Positions 1 through 7,580 of a stretch of DNA of 19,318 bases are shown in pieces; the stretch's first letter is position 1; every line of letters begins with the position of its first letter. Made by a program: the position numbers and the translations under genes. This DNA comes from Planctomycetales bacterium. GTDB taxonomy: Bacteria > Planctomycetota > Planctomycetia > Pirellulales > Thermoguttaceae. The DNA lies in assembly GCA_007119795.1 (NCBI GenBank), contig SKOZ01000056.1, forward strand, positions 1 to 19,318. Reading direction: 5' to 3'. The notes under the pieces are model-generated. The model worked only from the letters and a program-made list of their open reading frames with translations, searched no databases and was not told the DNA's origin.

Positions 1-1116
1 GACGACGGCCGCTTCGACCTGGCCCAGTGGGACGCGGAGTACTGGGACCGCTTCGATCGCTTCCTCCGCTGGACGCACGCCCGCGACATCATCGTCCAGA
101 TCGAGATCTGGGACCCCTGGGACTACTGCCGCGACCACTACGACCAGGGCGGCTGGTCGCGGAGCCCATTCAACCCCGAGAACAACGTCAACTACACGGC
201 GGCCGATGCGGGGCTGCCGGCGGTGGTCGACTACCCCCCGGCAGAAAAGCCGACCGAGCACTCCTTCTTCCACACCGTGCCGGAGCTCGACGACAACGGC
301 GTCGTCCTCCCCTGGCAGGAGGCCTTCGTCGCCAAGATCCTCGAGCACGCGCTGGAGTACCCCCATGTCCTCTACTGCACGGGCAACGAGATGGGCGAGC
401 CGGTCGAATGGGATGCCTACTGGGCCCGCTTCGTCTTGGCAAAGGCGGCGGAGCAGGACATGGCCGTAGAGGTGACGGCGATGCGCCGCAATTCCAATAT
501 CACCGCTGCCGACCACCGCTACATCTACCAGCGCCCGCAGGCGTTCACCTTCCTCGACATCGCGCAGAACAACGCCGTCAGCGGCCCGTTGCAGGGCCGC
601 CGCATCCTCGAGGTCCGCGACTACCTTGCCGGCATCGAGGGCGGTCCGCGGCCGCTGAACAACAACAAGATCTACCAGGCCAACGACGAGGCCCTCCGCC
701 GCTTCTGGCGGATCCTCTTCTGCGGCGGGGCCTCGGCGCGCTTCCACCGGCCCCGGCCGGCCTCGATGGTGGGCGGATGGGGGCTCTCCGCCGAGTCGGA
801 GCGGGCCCTCCGCGCCGCCCGCCAGGTCGAAGCGGCCTTCGATTTCTTCACCGCCGAGCCCCGTCCCGACCTCGTCCGCAGCGAAGGCGAGGCCTGGCTC
901 CTGGCCCGCGCGGGGCAGCAGTATGCCCTTTACCTGCCGGAAGGGAGTGCCGCCGAGCTTTCCCTCGAGGGCGACGCTTCGCGCTGGACCGTCGGCTGGC
1001 TGAACCTCGACGATCTCACCTGGCACGACGGCCCCACCGCCGCCGCCCCCACCGCCGAGATCCGCCCGCCCGCGTCCGGGGCGTGGATCGGTGTCGTCAC
1101 GGCCGCGAACCGGTAG
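1..1116 (+). CDS. TIM-barrel glycoside-hydrolase-like protein, 5' partial
   Basis: The frame is open from the first base, so the N-terminus lies outside the window. It ends at TAG 1114-1116, giving 371 visible residues. The visible part looks like the C-terminal half of a secreted TIM-barrel glycosidase: IEIWDPWDY near residue 40, then VLYCTGNEMGEP, where Glu130 sits as a clan-A acid/base would after an Asn, then RPLNNNKIYQ and a helix rich in Trp and Phe. The last ~80 residues (YALYLPEGSAAELSL...WTVGWLN) resemble the beta-sandwich attached to DUF4038/apiosidase-like proteins, annotated in Pfam as a putative collagen-binding domain. The family assignment comes from motif recall, and the substrate cannot be read from the sequence. 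Internal ATGs such as the one at 223 are not believed to be the start, because the coding pattern continues upstream to base 1. Confidence 0.75.
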   Translation, partial: DDGRFDLAQWDAEYWDRFDRFLRWTHARDIIVQIEIWDPWDYCRDHYDQGGWSRSPFNPENNVNYTAADAGLPAVVDYPPAEKPTEHSFFHTVPELDDNGVVLPWQEAFVAKILEHALEYPHVLYCTGNEMGEPVEWDAYWARFVLAKAAEQDMAVEVTAMRRNSNITAADHRYIYQRPQAFTFLDIAQNNAVSGPLQGRRILEVRDYLAGIEGGPRPLNNNKIYQANDEALRRFWRILFCGGASARFHRPRPASMVGGWGLSAESERALRAARQVEAAFDFFTAEPRPDLVRSEGEAWLLARAGQQYALYLPEGSAAELSLEGDASRWTVGWLNLDDLTWHDGPTAAAPTAEIRPPASGAWIGVVTAANR

Positions 1117-1423
1117 CGCACTGCGGCGGGTAGCCCACCGGCGTCGGCTCGGTCCAGCTCAACGTGCGTGCCCTGCCCGGGCCCGCCGCTTCCGCTATGA
1201 CCTCAAGCGGCTGCTCGAGTATGACCTCAAGCGGCTGCTCGAGGAGCTCGACGGTGCGGGGGAGCTCGAGCGGCAGTACACCTCGACGCTCGAGGAGCGT
1301 GGCGAGCTGATCAGCGAGTACGACGGCGCCGAGACGCGCTACCGCCAGTACGATGCCCTGGGGACCACCGACGCGCTGCTCGACGAGGACGATCTCGCCA
1401 AGATCCTCCCGTACCGGCTTTGA
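1091..1423 (+). CDS. Doubtful small ORF or gene remnant with an octapeptide duplication
   Basis: This frame starts at GTG 1091 inside the end of the upstream gene, in another frame, and runs to TGA 1421-1423. The first ~35 codons translate to Arg/Ala/Pro-rich, low-credibility sequence. From about 1184 the translation becomes protein-like: charged and helical, with YDLKRLLE repeated twice, then ELERQYTSTLEERGELISEY and a tail LLDEDDLAKILPYRL. No start codon with a ribosome-binding site lies just before this credible part. It may be a short hypothetical protein with a misjudged start, or the 3' remnant of a lost gene. I do not recognise the family. Confidence 0.3.
   Translation: MSSRPRTGSALRRVAHRRRLGPAQRACPARARRFRYDLKRLLEYDLKRLLEELDGAGELERQYTSTLEERGELISEYDGAETRYRQYDALGTTDALLDEDDLAKILPYRL
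1196..1243 (+). repeat. Perfect 24-bp tandem duplication
   Basis: Two identical 24-base units, 1196-1219 and 1220-1243, each encode YDLKRLLE in the small frame 1091-1423. Perfect identity implies a recent slippage or duplication event. The length is a multiple of three, so the frame is kept. Confidence 0.9.
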
Positions 1424-1448
1424 CGGGCGTTCCGCGATAAGGTACATC
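1420..1448 (+). promoter_or_regulatory. Candidate sigma70-type promoter for the FHA gene
   Basis: TTGACG (1420-1425) is followed by a 17-base spacer and TACATC (1443-1448). The -35 matches consensus at 5 of 6 positions and the -10 at 3 of 6. It lies about 90 bases before ATG 1537 and overlaps the stop codon of the small upstream frame. It is a pattern match only. Confidence 0.3.
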
Positions 1449-1536
1449 CCTTCAAGGGTTTCCAGCAGTGCGCGCGGGCGCCTGCCCCGGGTGCCCCCCG
1501 AAATGGCGGGCCTCCCTCTCTCCTCAGCGTGCCACG

Positions 1537-3210
1537 ATGGTCAATAAGACGGCGAGCCTCCTCGGTCATCGGGGCGACGAGCTCGTTCTGCGGGTATGCG
1601 GCCCGGAGCGAGACGACCGGGTCTTTCGCCTCGCGGGGAGCAAATGCACCATCGGCGGCGACCCGCGCTGTACGCTCGCCTTGCCCGCAGGCGGCGACTC
1701 CCCGCTGCACTGCCTCATTCTCCGCGGCCCGTCGACTACGGTGGTGCGGCGGTGGTCGCGCGAGACCCGACTCAATGGGCAGGCCTTCCACAGCGCTCCC
1801 CTGGCAGCCGGCGATCGCCTGAGCATCGGTCCCGTCGAGTTGGAGGTGCTCGGCACTGAGGCCGCTGAGCCCTGTCGCGCCGAGCGGGCCGCCCTGGCCG
1901 CCCGCGAAGCGGAGCTGGCCGGCGAGGCGGAGCGCCTGCGTTCGGACCGGCATTGCCTGGCCGAAGAGCGGCAGGGGCTCGACCGCCAGCGCGCAGCCTG
2001 GCGGCAAGAGCGAAAGGCCGACGAGGAGGCCGTCGCGCAAGAGCGCGCGGACGTCGCCCAGGCCCGCGCCGAGGCCGAGCAGGCCGGCCGCGAGGCCGAG
2101 GCCGCGGCGGAGGCGCGTCGCGCCGAGCAGGACGCCCTGGCCGCCCGCGAAGCGGAGCTGGCCGGCGAGACGGACCGCCTGCGTTCGGCGAACGCTTCGC
2201 TCGAGGCCCGAAGTCGCGAACTCGACGCGCGGCAGCAGCAGATCGAGGCTCGCGAGGACCAGTTGGAACTCTACCGGGCGCGGCTCGAGGAGCGGGCGGC
2301 CGCCCTTTCGCGTCGGAACGCGGCAGCCGCCAGCCAACCGGAGGCCGACCTTAAGGAGCACAGGACCGTAGGGCAATCGGCGTCCCTGCCGGCGCGGGAG
2401 GCGCCGCTGACCTCCGGCGAGGTCTTCACTCGAATGGGGATCGAGCTCGATCTACACGATGACGAGCCGGCCGAAGCCGCGGCCGGTTCCGTGCCCGCCG
2501 ATGGGAACGAGCGGCTCGGTCCCGCGCGGCCGCGGACGGAAGCAACCACCTCCGAAGCAGGCGAACGGCCAGGTGATGAAGAGGACGAGGAAACGGTCGA
2601 GGCCTACATGTCCCGGCTGCTGGAGCGCGTGACGGAGGGCACCGGCAAGCGAAGTCCGTCCGCTCCGGCCACCGCGCGGCATCGGGCGCGAGACGCGGAC
2701 CGCGAAGATGCCCTACCCGCCGAACCACCGCGCGGCGTCGACCGGCAGGGGGGCGGCACTCCCGCGGACACGTTGTCGGAAGACCGCGGCGAGGGCTCGC
2801 GGCAACCCGCACCGGCGAGCTTGGCGCCGCGGACTTCGGCCCCGGAGCGCTCGGTCAACTTTTCGGCCATGCGGGAGTTGGCCAACCTCTCCGCCGATGC
2901 AGCCATCAGCACGCACGCCCGGCGGACGCTCCGCGGCACCTTCCGCTCCAAGATCGCGGTGATCGTCGTCAGTTCCTCCACTGCCATGGCGCTCCTCTGG
3001 CTGGGCTGGCAGGGGGCCGGGAGGTTCGCCTTCTTGGCGGCGGGAGCGGGCCTTACGGTGGCCGTCCAGTGGACCCTTCAGTTCCTCGTCCTCACCGGCC
3101 ACCTCTCCGTCGGCCACACCGGCCGCCTCCACCCCGGCCAGGCGACGGCACCCGACCAGGATAACGACGCTACGGCCAGCGAAGACCGCCCCGCCGAGGC
3201 GGCCGGGTGA
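1537..3210 (+). CDS. FHA domain / coiled-coil protein with two C-terminal membrane segments
   Basis: 557 residues. Residues ~17-103 form a forkhead-associated, phosphothreonine-binding-type fold with recognisable landmarks: TIGGDPRCTLAL, SPLHC, RLNGQAF and LAAGDRLSIG. Residues ~112-265 are a long Ala/Glu/Arg heptad coiled coil. Residues ~270-440 are polar and disordered but include VEAYMSRLLERV (354-365). The C-terminus has MRELANLSADAAISTHARR followed by two hydrophobic segments (~473-491 and ~496-520). I recall both short motifs from planctomycete proteins of similar layout. A membrane-anchored scaffold that reads Ser/Thr kinase phosphorylation is the inferred role, and no kinase gene is in view. 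ATG 1537 was preferred to the longer frame from 1468 because the earlier residues are low-quality and the FHA fold starts soon after it. No good ribosome-binding site is seen. Confidence 0.85.
   Translation: MVNKTASLLGHRGDELVLRVCGPERDDRVFRLAGSKCTIGGDPRCTLALPAGGDSPLHCLILRGPSTTVVRRWSRETRLNGQAFHSAPLAAGDRLSIGPVELEVLGTEAAEPCRAERAALAAREAELAGEAERLRSDRHCLAEERQGLDRQRAAWRQERKADEEAVAQERADVAQARAEAEQAGREAEAAAEARRAEQDALAAREAELAGETDRLRSANASLEARSRELDARQQQIEAREDQLELYRARLEERAAALSRRNAAAASQPEADLKEHRTVGQSASLPAREAPLTSGEVFTRMGIELDLHDDEPAEAAAGSVPADGNERLGPARPRTEATTSEAGERPGDEEDEETVEAYMSRLLERVTEGTGKRSPSAPATARHRARDADREDALPAEPPRGVDRQGGGTPADTLSEDRGEGSRQPAPASLAPRTSAPERSVNFSAMRELANLSADAAISTHARRTLRGTFRSKIAVIVVSSSTAMALLWLGWQGAGRFAFLAAGAGLTVAVQWTLQFLVLTGHLSVGHTGRLHPGQATAPDQDNDATASEDRPAEAAG
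1874..2188 (+). repeat. 72-bp near-identical direct repeat in the coiled-coil coding region
   Basis: Bases 1874-1945 and 2117-2188 are nearly identical, with only a few substitutions, at an offset of 243 bases (81 codons). Both encode a segment containing LAAREAELAGE. The pattern indicates that the coiled coil grew by internal duplication. Confidence 0.8.
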
Positions 3211-3251
3211 CACGCCCCTTGAGCGACGCGCAGCGCCGCCGCAAGGGCGTG
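3211..3251 (+). terminator. Hairpin right after the FHA stop codon, terminator-like without a T-tract
   Basis: CACGCCCCTTG (3211-3221) pairs with CAAGGGCGTG (3242-3251), giving 10 pairs with one bulged C. It begins at the base after TGA 3208-3210. What follows is only mildly T-rich (GCTGTGCTTG), so intrinsic termination is uncertain. It may also be part of the intergenic repeat element described at 3288-3340. Confidence 0.4.
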
Positions 3252-3287
3252 GCTGTGCTTGAAACCCCCGCCCCCCAACCGACCCAC

Positions 3288-3340
3288 GCGCCTCCGGCGC
3301 GCCCTCCCTCTCCCTCTGGGGGAGGATTGGGGGTGAGGGC
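3288..3340. repeat. Two adjacent palindromic hairpins, REP-like intergenic element
   Basis: GCGCC-TCC-GGCGC (3288-3300) is followed at once by an imperfect hairpin, 3301-3340, whose ends are GCCCTC and GAGGGC. The second resembles the 'CCCTCTCCC...GGGGTGAGGGC' palindromes I recall from intergenic regions of many high-GC bacteria. The element lies between two convergent genes (FHA ends 3210, sialidase ends 3460). The rest of the spacer, 3341-3459, shows nothing I can name. Confidence 0.45.
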
Positions 3341-3459
3341 GGAATAGTGGCTGGCTCCTGGTGACCGGTGAGACCACAAGTGCCACGAATCCCAACGCGA
3401 AGAGAGCTCTGCCGAACAGTTTTCTTCTCTGATGACTCTACACTGGATTGCCGCGCACG

Positions 3460-4761
3460 TTATCGCAGCACCCACTGCGGCACGTCGCCGTCTCCGGTCG
3501 GCTCCCCCTCGAGGATCCAGGCCAGGTTGAAGCGGGCCACCTGCATGGCCGCGTAATGCCCGTCGGGCCCACCCTCGAAGAGCAAGAAGATCAGGCCTTC
3601 GCTGGGAGTGCCGGGACGCCCCGCCGCCAGCGACGAATAGGCGCCGTGCGGGGCATACACCAGCCGCTTCAGCGGCCAGGTCTCTCCCCCGTCGAAGCTC
3701 GCCCACACGGTCATCTTGCTGCGGGCTCCACCGGCCGTATCGGCGTTGCTGTAGATGAGGATGTCCCTATCCCTCACGGGCAGGCGCACCAGGCCACCCT
3801 TCATGCCGTAGCCGCGGTCGTATCCGCCGCCATCAGGCAGGACCTGGTTGACCCGGAGGTCCTCCCAGGTCTGACCGCCGTCGTCGCTCCATGCCTCCCG
3901 CCGCAGGCTCTCGTCCGCTCTCAGCTCGCGGGCCAGCGAGGCGTCGTGATACCCGCTGTGGCTGCGGGAGTTGTAGTAGATCCGCCCGTCGTGCAGCTCC
4001 ACCAGGGCGGCCTCTTCGGTGTAGCCCTCGGGAAAGAACCCGCTCACCTGCCAGCTCGCTCCGCCATCATCACTGTAGATCGCGCAGCTATAGATGGCAT
4101 CGGCGGGGGCGCGATCCGAGGGATGGGCATCGGCATGGGGCCGGAACGTGGCGGTGACCAGGAGCCGCCCCTTGTGCCTGCCGTGCCGAAGCGTGATGCC
4201 GGCTTCGCTGGCGTTGGCGTGCAGGTAGTACTCCCTGCCTTCGCCTCCCCCATCCCGGGTGCCCCGCACCAGCCGACCCGCCTCCTCAGCCGACGCCATC
4301 CGCTCGTTGAGCCTGAGGGTAACCGCCTCTTCCCTCCAGGTCTTTCCGTGATCGCTGCTGCGCCACAGCCTGTCCGTACCGTCCCACATGCGGACCGAGA
4401 GGATATCGCCGCTGTTCTCGTCGACGATCATGTTGCTGTCCAGGAAGCCGAAGGGCACTTCGATGGTGTCCCCCCAGCTCTCGCCGCCGTCCTCGTTGCG
4501 GCGGAGATGATGCACATAGTTCCGCATAGCGAGAAGGGTTCCGTCGATGGCCACCGCCAGGTAGGGCTCACGAACCGCACCGTCCCCCTCGAGGACGACC
4601 TCTTTCTGGAAGAACGGCTCGCCGAGAAAGGCATCCAGCGGCCCCTCCGCCGGCTTTCCCGCGGCGGTCAGCGGTTCCTCATCCGCCGGTTCGGCGACGG
4701 CGGCACGGCACAGAATCGCTACGAGAAGCAGGCACCGGATCGCTGGTTCGTTGCGGCACAT
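3460..4761 (-). CDS. Secreted exo-sialidase-like BNR-repeat protein (GH33-like)
   Basis: 433 residues from ATG 4761, chosen over the longer frame because AAAAGGAG lies 8-9 bases upstream and a signal peptide begins at once (MCRNEPAIRCLLLVAILCRAAVAEP, probable cut after AVA). Five Asp-box motifs (S/N-x-D-x-G-x-[S/T]-W) mark a beta-propeller: residues 89-96, 135-142, 230-237, 292-299 and 355-362. REP (64-66) resembles the RIP motif holding the first sialidase arginine. ALVELHDGRIYYNSR offers Glu255 and Arg266. Arg347, Tyr375 in GAYSSLA and Glu396 fit the remaining arginine, the nucleophile tyrosine and its partner. Known family members release terminal sialic acid, but the real substrate here could differ. 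The gene lies 186 bp downstream of an exported hydrolase on the same strand. Confidence 0.85.
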   Translation of the reverse strand: MCRNEPAIRCLLLVAILCRAAVAEPADEEPLTAAGKPAEGPLDAFLGEPFFQKEVVLEGDGAVREPYLAVAIDGTLLAMRNYVHHLRRNEDGGESWGDTIEVPFGFLDSNMIVDENSGDILSVRMWDGTDRLWRSSDHGKTWREEAVTLRLNERMASAEEAGRLVRGTRDGGGEGREYYLHANASEAGITLRHGRHKGRLLVTATFRPHADAHPSDRAPADAIYSCAIYSDDGGASWQVSGFFPEGYTEEAALVELHDGRIYYNSRSHSGYHDASLARELRADESLRREAWSDDGGQTWEDLRVNQVLPDGGGYDRGYGMKGGLVRLPVRDRDILIYSNADTAGGARSKMTVWASFDGGETWPLKRLVYAPHGAYSSLAAGRPGTPSEGLIFLLFEGGPDGHYAAMQVARFNLAWILEGEPTGDGDVPQWVLR

Positions 4762-4832
4762 GGATGTGCTCCTTTTCACGGACGCGGTGTGCTGGCCCCG
4801 GGTTGCTCCCGGTAAACCTGTCTCCAACTCTC

Positions 4833-4865
4833 CGCGGGGTCGGCGGGCCGCCAGGCGGCCCCGCG
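4833..4865. other. GC-rich hairpin between esterase and sialidase genes
   Basis: CGCGGGG (4833-4839) pairs with CCCCGCG (4859-4865). Alternatively GGGCCG (4845-4850) pairs with CGGCCC (4856-4861). No T-tract follows on either strand. It lies in the 186-bp gap downstream of the esterase stop and could slow or attenuate transcription into the sialidase gene, or protect the mRNA end. The rest of the gap holds only the sialidase ribosome-binding site. Confidence 0.35.
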
Positions 4866-4947
4866 ACTTCGCCAACCCATTCCTCCTCGAGCTTCCCGCA
4901 TCAAGACGACGCGTTGGGGGCGGTGCAGCGGGCAGCCACGCGCCGAC

Positions 4948-6189
4948 CTACGGCAGCGGCGTATCGGGGGGGACGGAATCCGCCGGGTAGGGATTGTCCG
5001 GTCCGAAGACGAGCATCTGCTCGCGGGTCTCCACGGTGACGAACGATTCGTCGACGGCACCGTCGCGCCCGCCCCAGGGGCGTTCGCCGTCGAGCCCCAG
5101 GTAACGGATGAAGAAGGGGTAGGCCGCCATCCGCTTGGAAGGGCCGTAGTCGTGGCCCTCGCGGGGGAAATGGGCGTTTTGGACCCTATCGGCGGCGCCG
5201 TAGAGGCTGTAGACGTGCTGGATGTAGGGGAACTCCGTCTCGGGGGTGAACTCGGTCCAGTCGGCGCCGTTGGAGAGGAGCAACTGGGGGCGCGGCGCCG
5301 TCAGGGCGGCGATCTCGGCGTTGTTCGTCTTGTGGTTGGGGCCCCAGTGGATGGGCATCCCGCTCTCGCAGACGCACCCCCCGAAGAAGTGCGCCGAGAC
5401 CTGGCAGCTCGGCACGGAGACCGCCACCCGCTCGTCGATCGCCGAGAGCATGAAGGTCTGCGAGGCGCCGCCGGAATTGCCCGTCATGCCGATCCGCTGC
5501 GGATCGACCCCCTCGAGCGACTCGACGAAGTCCAGGGCTCGCATGCTGTTCCAGGTGATCAGGCGGAGCACCTCCGGGGTATCGCGGTGCGACCATCCCG
5601 CCTCTTCGGAATCGCCGTAGCCGACCATATCGTAGTGGAAGACGACGGCGCCCATGCGGGCGAGCACGGCGCAGCGGATCTGCCGGCCGGCGCGGAACCG
5701 CCCCCCGTGGCCGTGCGCCGAGAGGACGCCGGCGTAGGGCGGCTCCATGCCGAGGGGGCGGTAGAGGGTGCCGGTGACGTAGAAGCCGGGCCAGCTCTGG
5801 ATGGCGACGCTTTCGGCGGAGTAGCCGTCGTATTCCCGCCGGTCGAAGAACTGCGGCTCAAGCGGCGTCTTCTCCGGCAGCGGCGAGAGCCGGGCCCCTT
5901 CGAGGATGCCCTGGCGGATCCGCGCCTTGCGCTCCTCCCATCCGGCCAGGTCGGAGTAGGAGGCCTTGAACTCCTCCAACTCCCTCTTGGCCTCTTCGGG
6001 CGTCTGCGCGTGCCCTTGGCGGAGCCGGGGCCCTTCCTCGGCCTTGGCCCGCCGCGGCAAGGCGCCGAGCGCCGCCCCCGTCAGGCAGAGCCCCCCCACG
6101 CCCCGAAAAAAGGCCCGCCGCGTAGCCACGGGCTTCCCCTGGCCGAACGGGACTCGGTGCCGGTTCCCTGCGGGATCGTCGCGTTTCAT
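4948..6189 (-). CDS. Tat-exported alpha/beta hydrolase, acetyl-xylan-esterase-like
   Basis: 413 residues from ATG 6189, with GGAGGAG 5 bases upstream. The N-terminus carries a twin-arginine signal, TRRAFFRG (Arg24-Arg25), followed by a hydrophobic stretch ending near ARAKA-type residues ([10 protein letters not shown]), so export in folded form is likely. The alpha/beta-hydrolase core is clear: oxyanion-type SAHGHGG (157-163), YDMVGYGDS (186-194), the nucleophile elbow GNSGG with Ser239, probable acid Asp310 in SNGADWTE, and His346 in REGHDYGP. It fits the large planctomycete/Bacteroidetes group annotated as Abhydrolase_7 or acetyl xylan esterase. GNSGG differs from the GCSRxG of CE15 glucuronoyl esterases, and the exact ester substrate is unknown. 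The gene is followed by the sialidase on the same strand, perhaps cotranscribed. Confidence 0.85.
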   Translation of the reverse strand: MKRDDPAGNRHRVPFGQGKPVATRRAFFRGVGGLCLTGAALGALPRRAKAEEGPRLRQGHAQTPEEAKRELEEFKASYSDLAGWEERKARIRQGILEGARLSPLPEKTPLEPQFFDRREYDGYSAESVAIQSWPGFYVTGTLYRPLGMEPPYAGVLSAHGHGGRFRAGRQIRCAVLARMGAVVFHYDMVGYGDSEEAGWSHRDTPEVLRLITWNSMRALDFVESLEGVDPQRIGMTGNSGGASQTFMLSAIDERVAVSVPSCQVSAHFFGGCVCESGMPIHWGPNHKTNNAEIAALTAPRPQLLLSNGADWTEFTPETEFPYIQHVYSLYGAADRVQNAHFPREGHDYGPSKRMAAYPFFIRYLGLDGERPWGGRDGAVDESFVTVETREQMLVFGPDNPYPADSVPPDTPLP

Positions 6190-6830
6190 GGCTACTCCTC
6201 CAGTTCGTTCGATTCGTGCGATGGGCCGTGCGTCTTCGCGGCAGTTGCCCCGGATGCGATGCGCGGGTTGACGAGTCTACGGATGGCGAAATAAGCTCGA
6301 TGTCCGGATCGATTCGGACCGGGAGGATCGCGAACGGCTTGCCGCGGCGGCGGATCGGCCGCCTCCCGGCGAGGTTCCCAACGGCACGGTAAATCGCCCC
6401 CATGTCCCCGACACGGCAACCCATTGTGATGGACCCTGCCGGCGACCGCAACCAGATGGGTGTGCGCGTGCCCGGCGCAGAGCGATCGATGGCGGGCCGC
6501 ACGAAGCGCCGGCCCGTTCCTGCCCCGCCAGGCACGGGGCGACGTGCGCCGGGCGGCGGGCGCGGACGCCGGCCGCTCGGCCCAACGGCTTGAAGGTTGA
6601 CGTGGGACTACCAACACGGTAGGGTCGGGCGCATGGGGAAGTACTACGAGGTTCGGCTGTGAACGGCGGGAATGATCGCCGCGACCGGGTAGTGTCGAGG
6701 AGCCCCGCAAGTCGGCATCCCACGTCAGCGGCCCACGGTCCGGGTCGACCATTCCCCCCATTCTTGCGATTGCGCCGAGTGCGCGGTGGCTTGCCGCGCG
6801 CGGCGAGCGTAGAAAGGAAAGGAGACGATC
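6190..6830. other. 641-bp non-coding spacer between divergent genes
   Basis: No frame here has convincing protein character. Features seen: a near-palindrome with arms GTCCG (6302-6306) and CGGAC (6315-6319) upstream of the esterase; a GCCCCG/CGGGGC hairpin (6522-6527 with 6535-6540); and a candidate promoter at 6597-6625. The spacer is long for this window and presumably holds promoters for the esterase (minus) and lipoprotein (plus). The stretch 6626-6812 shows nothing I can name. Confidence 0.5.
6597..6625 (+). promoter_or_regulatory. Candidate promoter of the lipoprotein gene, with a small inverted repeat
   Basis: TTGACG (6597-6602), a 17-base spacer and TAGGGT (6620-6625). The inverted repeat CTACC-AACAC-GGTAG (6608-6622) overlaps the spacer and -10, as an operator might. 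If used, the mRNA leader would be about 200 bases. The -35 is the same hexamer as in the candidate before the FHA gene. Pattern match only. Confidence 0.3.
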
Positions 6831-7322
6831 ATGCCACGTACAACCGTTCTTGCGTCGGGGCTGGCGGTCTGCCTCTTCCTGTCTGGATGTGCCGACGAGG
6901 TGGCGCTGCAGGAGGCCCAGGAGCGCGCTGCGGCCACCGAGGCCGCGTTAGCCGAGCGGGAGGCCGAATTGGAGACGCTCGCAGGTCAGTTGGAGGCAGC
7001 CGAGGAGCGCGCCGCGGCTGCCGAGGAGGCCTTGGCCACGGCGGAGGCCGAACTGCAGACGCTCGGAGGTCAGTTGGAGGCGGCCGAAGAGGCCCGCGCG
7101 GCAGCCGAGGAGCGCGCCGCGGCTGCCGAGGAGGCCTTGGCGGAGGCGGAGGCGGAACTCGAGCAGCTCAGCGCCGCCTTGGAGGAGGCTGAGGCCGAAG
7201 AGGCCGTCGAAGAGGAAGTAGAGGCCGTCGAAGAGGAGCCCGCCGAAGAGGAAGTAGAGGCCGTCGAAGAGGAGCCCGCCGAAGAGGAAGTAGAGGCCGT
7301 CGAAGAGGAGCCCGCCGAGTAA
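6831..7322 (+). CDS. Lpp-like coiled-coil lipoprotein with acidic C-terminal repeats
   Basis: 163 residues from ATG 6831, with AAAGGAGA about 5-7 bases upstream. A lipoprotein signal ends in LSGC, so Cys20 would be lipidated. Residues ~24-122 are an Ala/Glu/Leu heptad coiled coil built from a duplicated block (EAELETLAGQLEAAEERAAAAEEAL and its copy). Residues 123-163 are almost only Glu, Ala, Val and Pro, including three exact copies of a 12-residue unit containing VEAVEEEPAE. No enzymatic motif is present. A structural envelope role, an anchored rod with a highly negative tail, is an inference. A secreted transglutaminase-like gene follows on the same strand after ~260 bp. Confidence 0.8.
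   Translation: MPRTTVLASGLAVCLFLSGCADEVALQEAQERAAATEAALAEREAELETLAGQLEAAEERAAAAEEALATAEAELQTLGGQLEAAEEARAAAEERAAAAEEALAEAEAELEQLSAALEEAEAEEAVEEEVEAVEEEPAEEEVEAVEEEPAEEEVEAVEEEPAE
6996..7141 (+). repeat. 41-bp perfect direct repeat within the lipoprotein coiled coil
   Basis: Bases 6996-7036 and 7101-7141 are identical. The offset is 105 bases, or 35 codons, exactly five heptads. The duplication therefore preserves the coiled-coil register. Confidence 0.85.
7209..7316 (+). repeat. Three perfect 36-bp tandem repeats encoding the acidic tail
   Basis: Units 7209-7244, 7245-7280 and 7281-7316 are base-for-base identical and in frame, followed by GAG and the stop codon. Perfect identity including third positions points to recent expansion and a likely length-variable tract. 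Confidence 0.95.
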
Positions 7323-7352
7323 GCGTACGGGGAACGGCGTCCTCCGCGAGTT

Positions 7353-7380
7353 TGCGGCCGGCGGCGAGCGGCCGGCCGCA
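7353..7380 (+). terminator. 10-bp perfect hairpin downstream of the lipoprotein gene
   Basis: TGCGGCCGGC (7353-7362) pairs perfectly with GCCGGCCGCA (7371-7380) around an 8-base loop, 30 bases after the stop codon. No T-tract follows (TCGGGGCGG), so it may be a weak or factor-assisted terminator or an mRNA-stabilising hairpin. I see nothing else in 7381-7565 beyond the leader of the next gene. Confidence 0.45.
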
Positions 7381-7580
7381 TCGGGGCGGTCGACGCAGTG
7401 CCCCCGGAGGATCACGGCCTGCGGGAGGACGCCCCCCTATTCGTTCCGGCGCGTGTCCGGGCGGTGGACGGTCGCAGGGGCGCTATTTCGAAGCGGCTGT
7501 CGATCCGGGAAAACCACAAGAAGACCATGCAGACAAGTTGACTTGGCCCTTCGAAGCATCCCCGAACGTAGGTGACGGAG

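Noticed and set aside
27..1133. 368-codon plus-strand frame overlapping the first gene
   Set aside because: It is an alternative frame rich in Arg/Pro/Gly. The frame ending at 1116 has the glycosidase-like motifs.
3448..4815. 455-codon plus-strand open frame
   Set aside because: It is antisense to the sialidase, whose five Asp boxes and signal peptide leave no doubt about the coding strand.
5152..6294. 380-codon plus-strand open frame
   Set aside because: It is antisense to the Tat-exported hydrolase, which has a full set of catalytic motifs.
7209..7316. Regularly spaced repeats that could suggest a CRISPR
   Set aside because: The units are contiguous with no spacers and encode an in-frame acidic peptide repeat.
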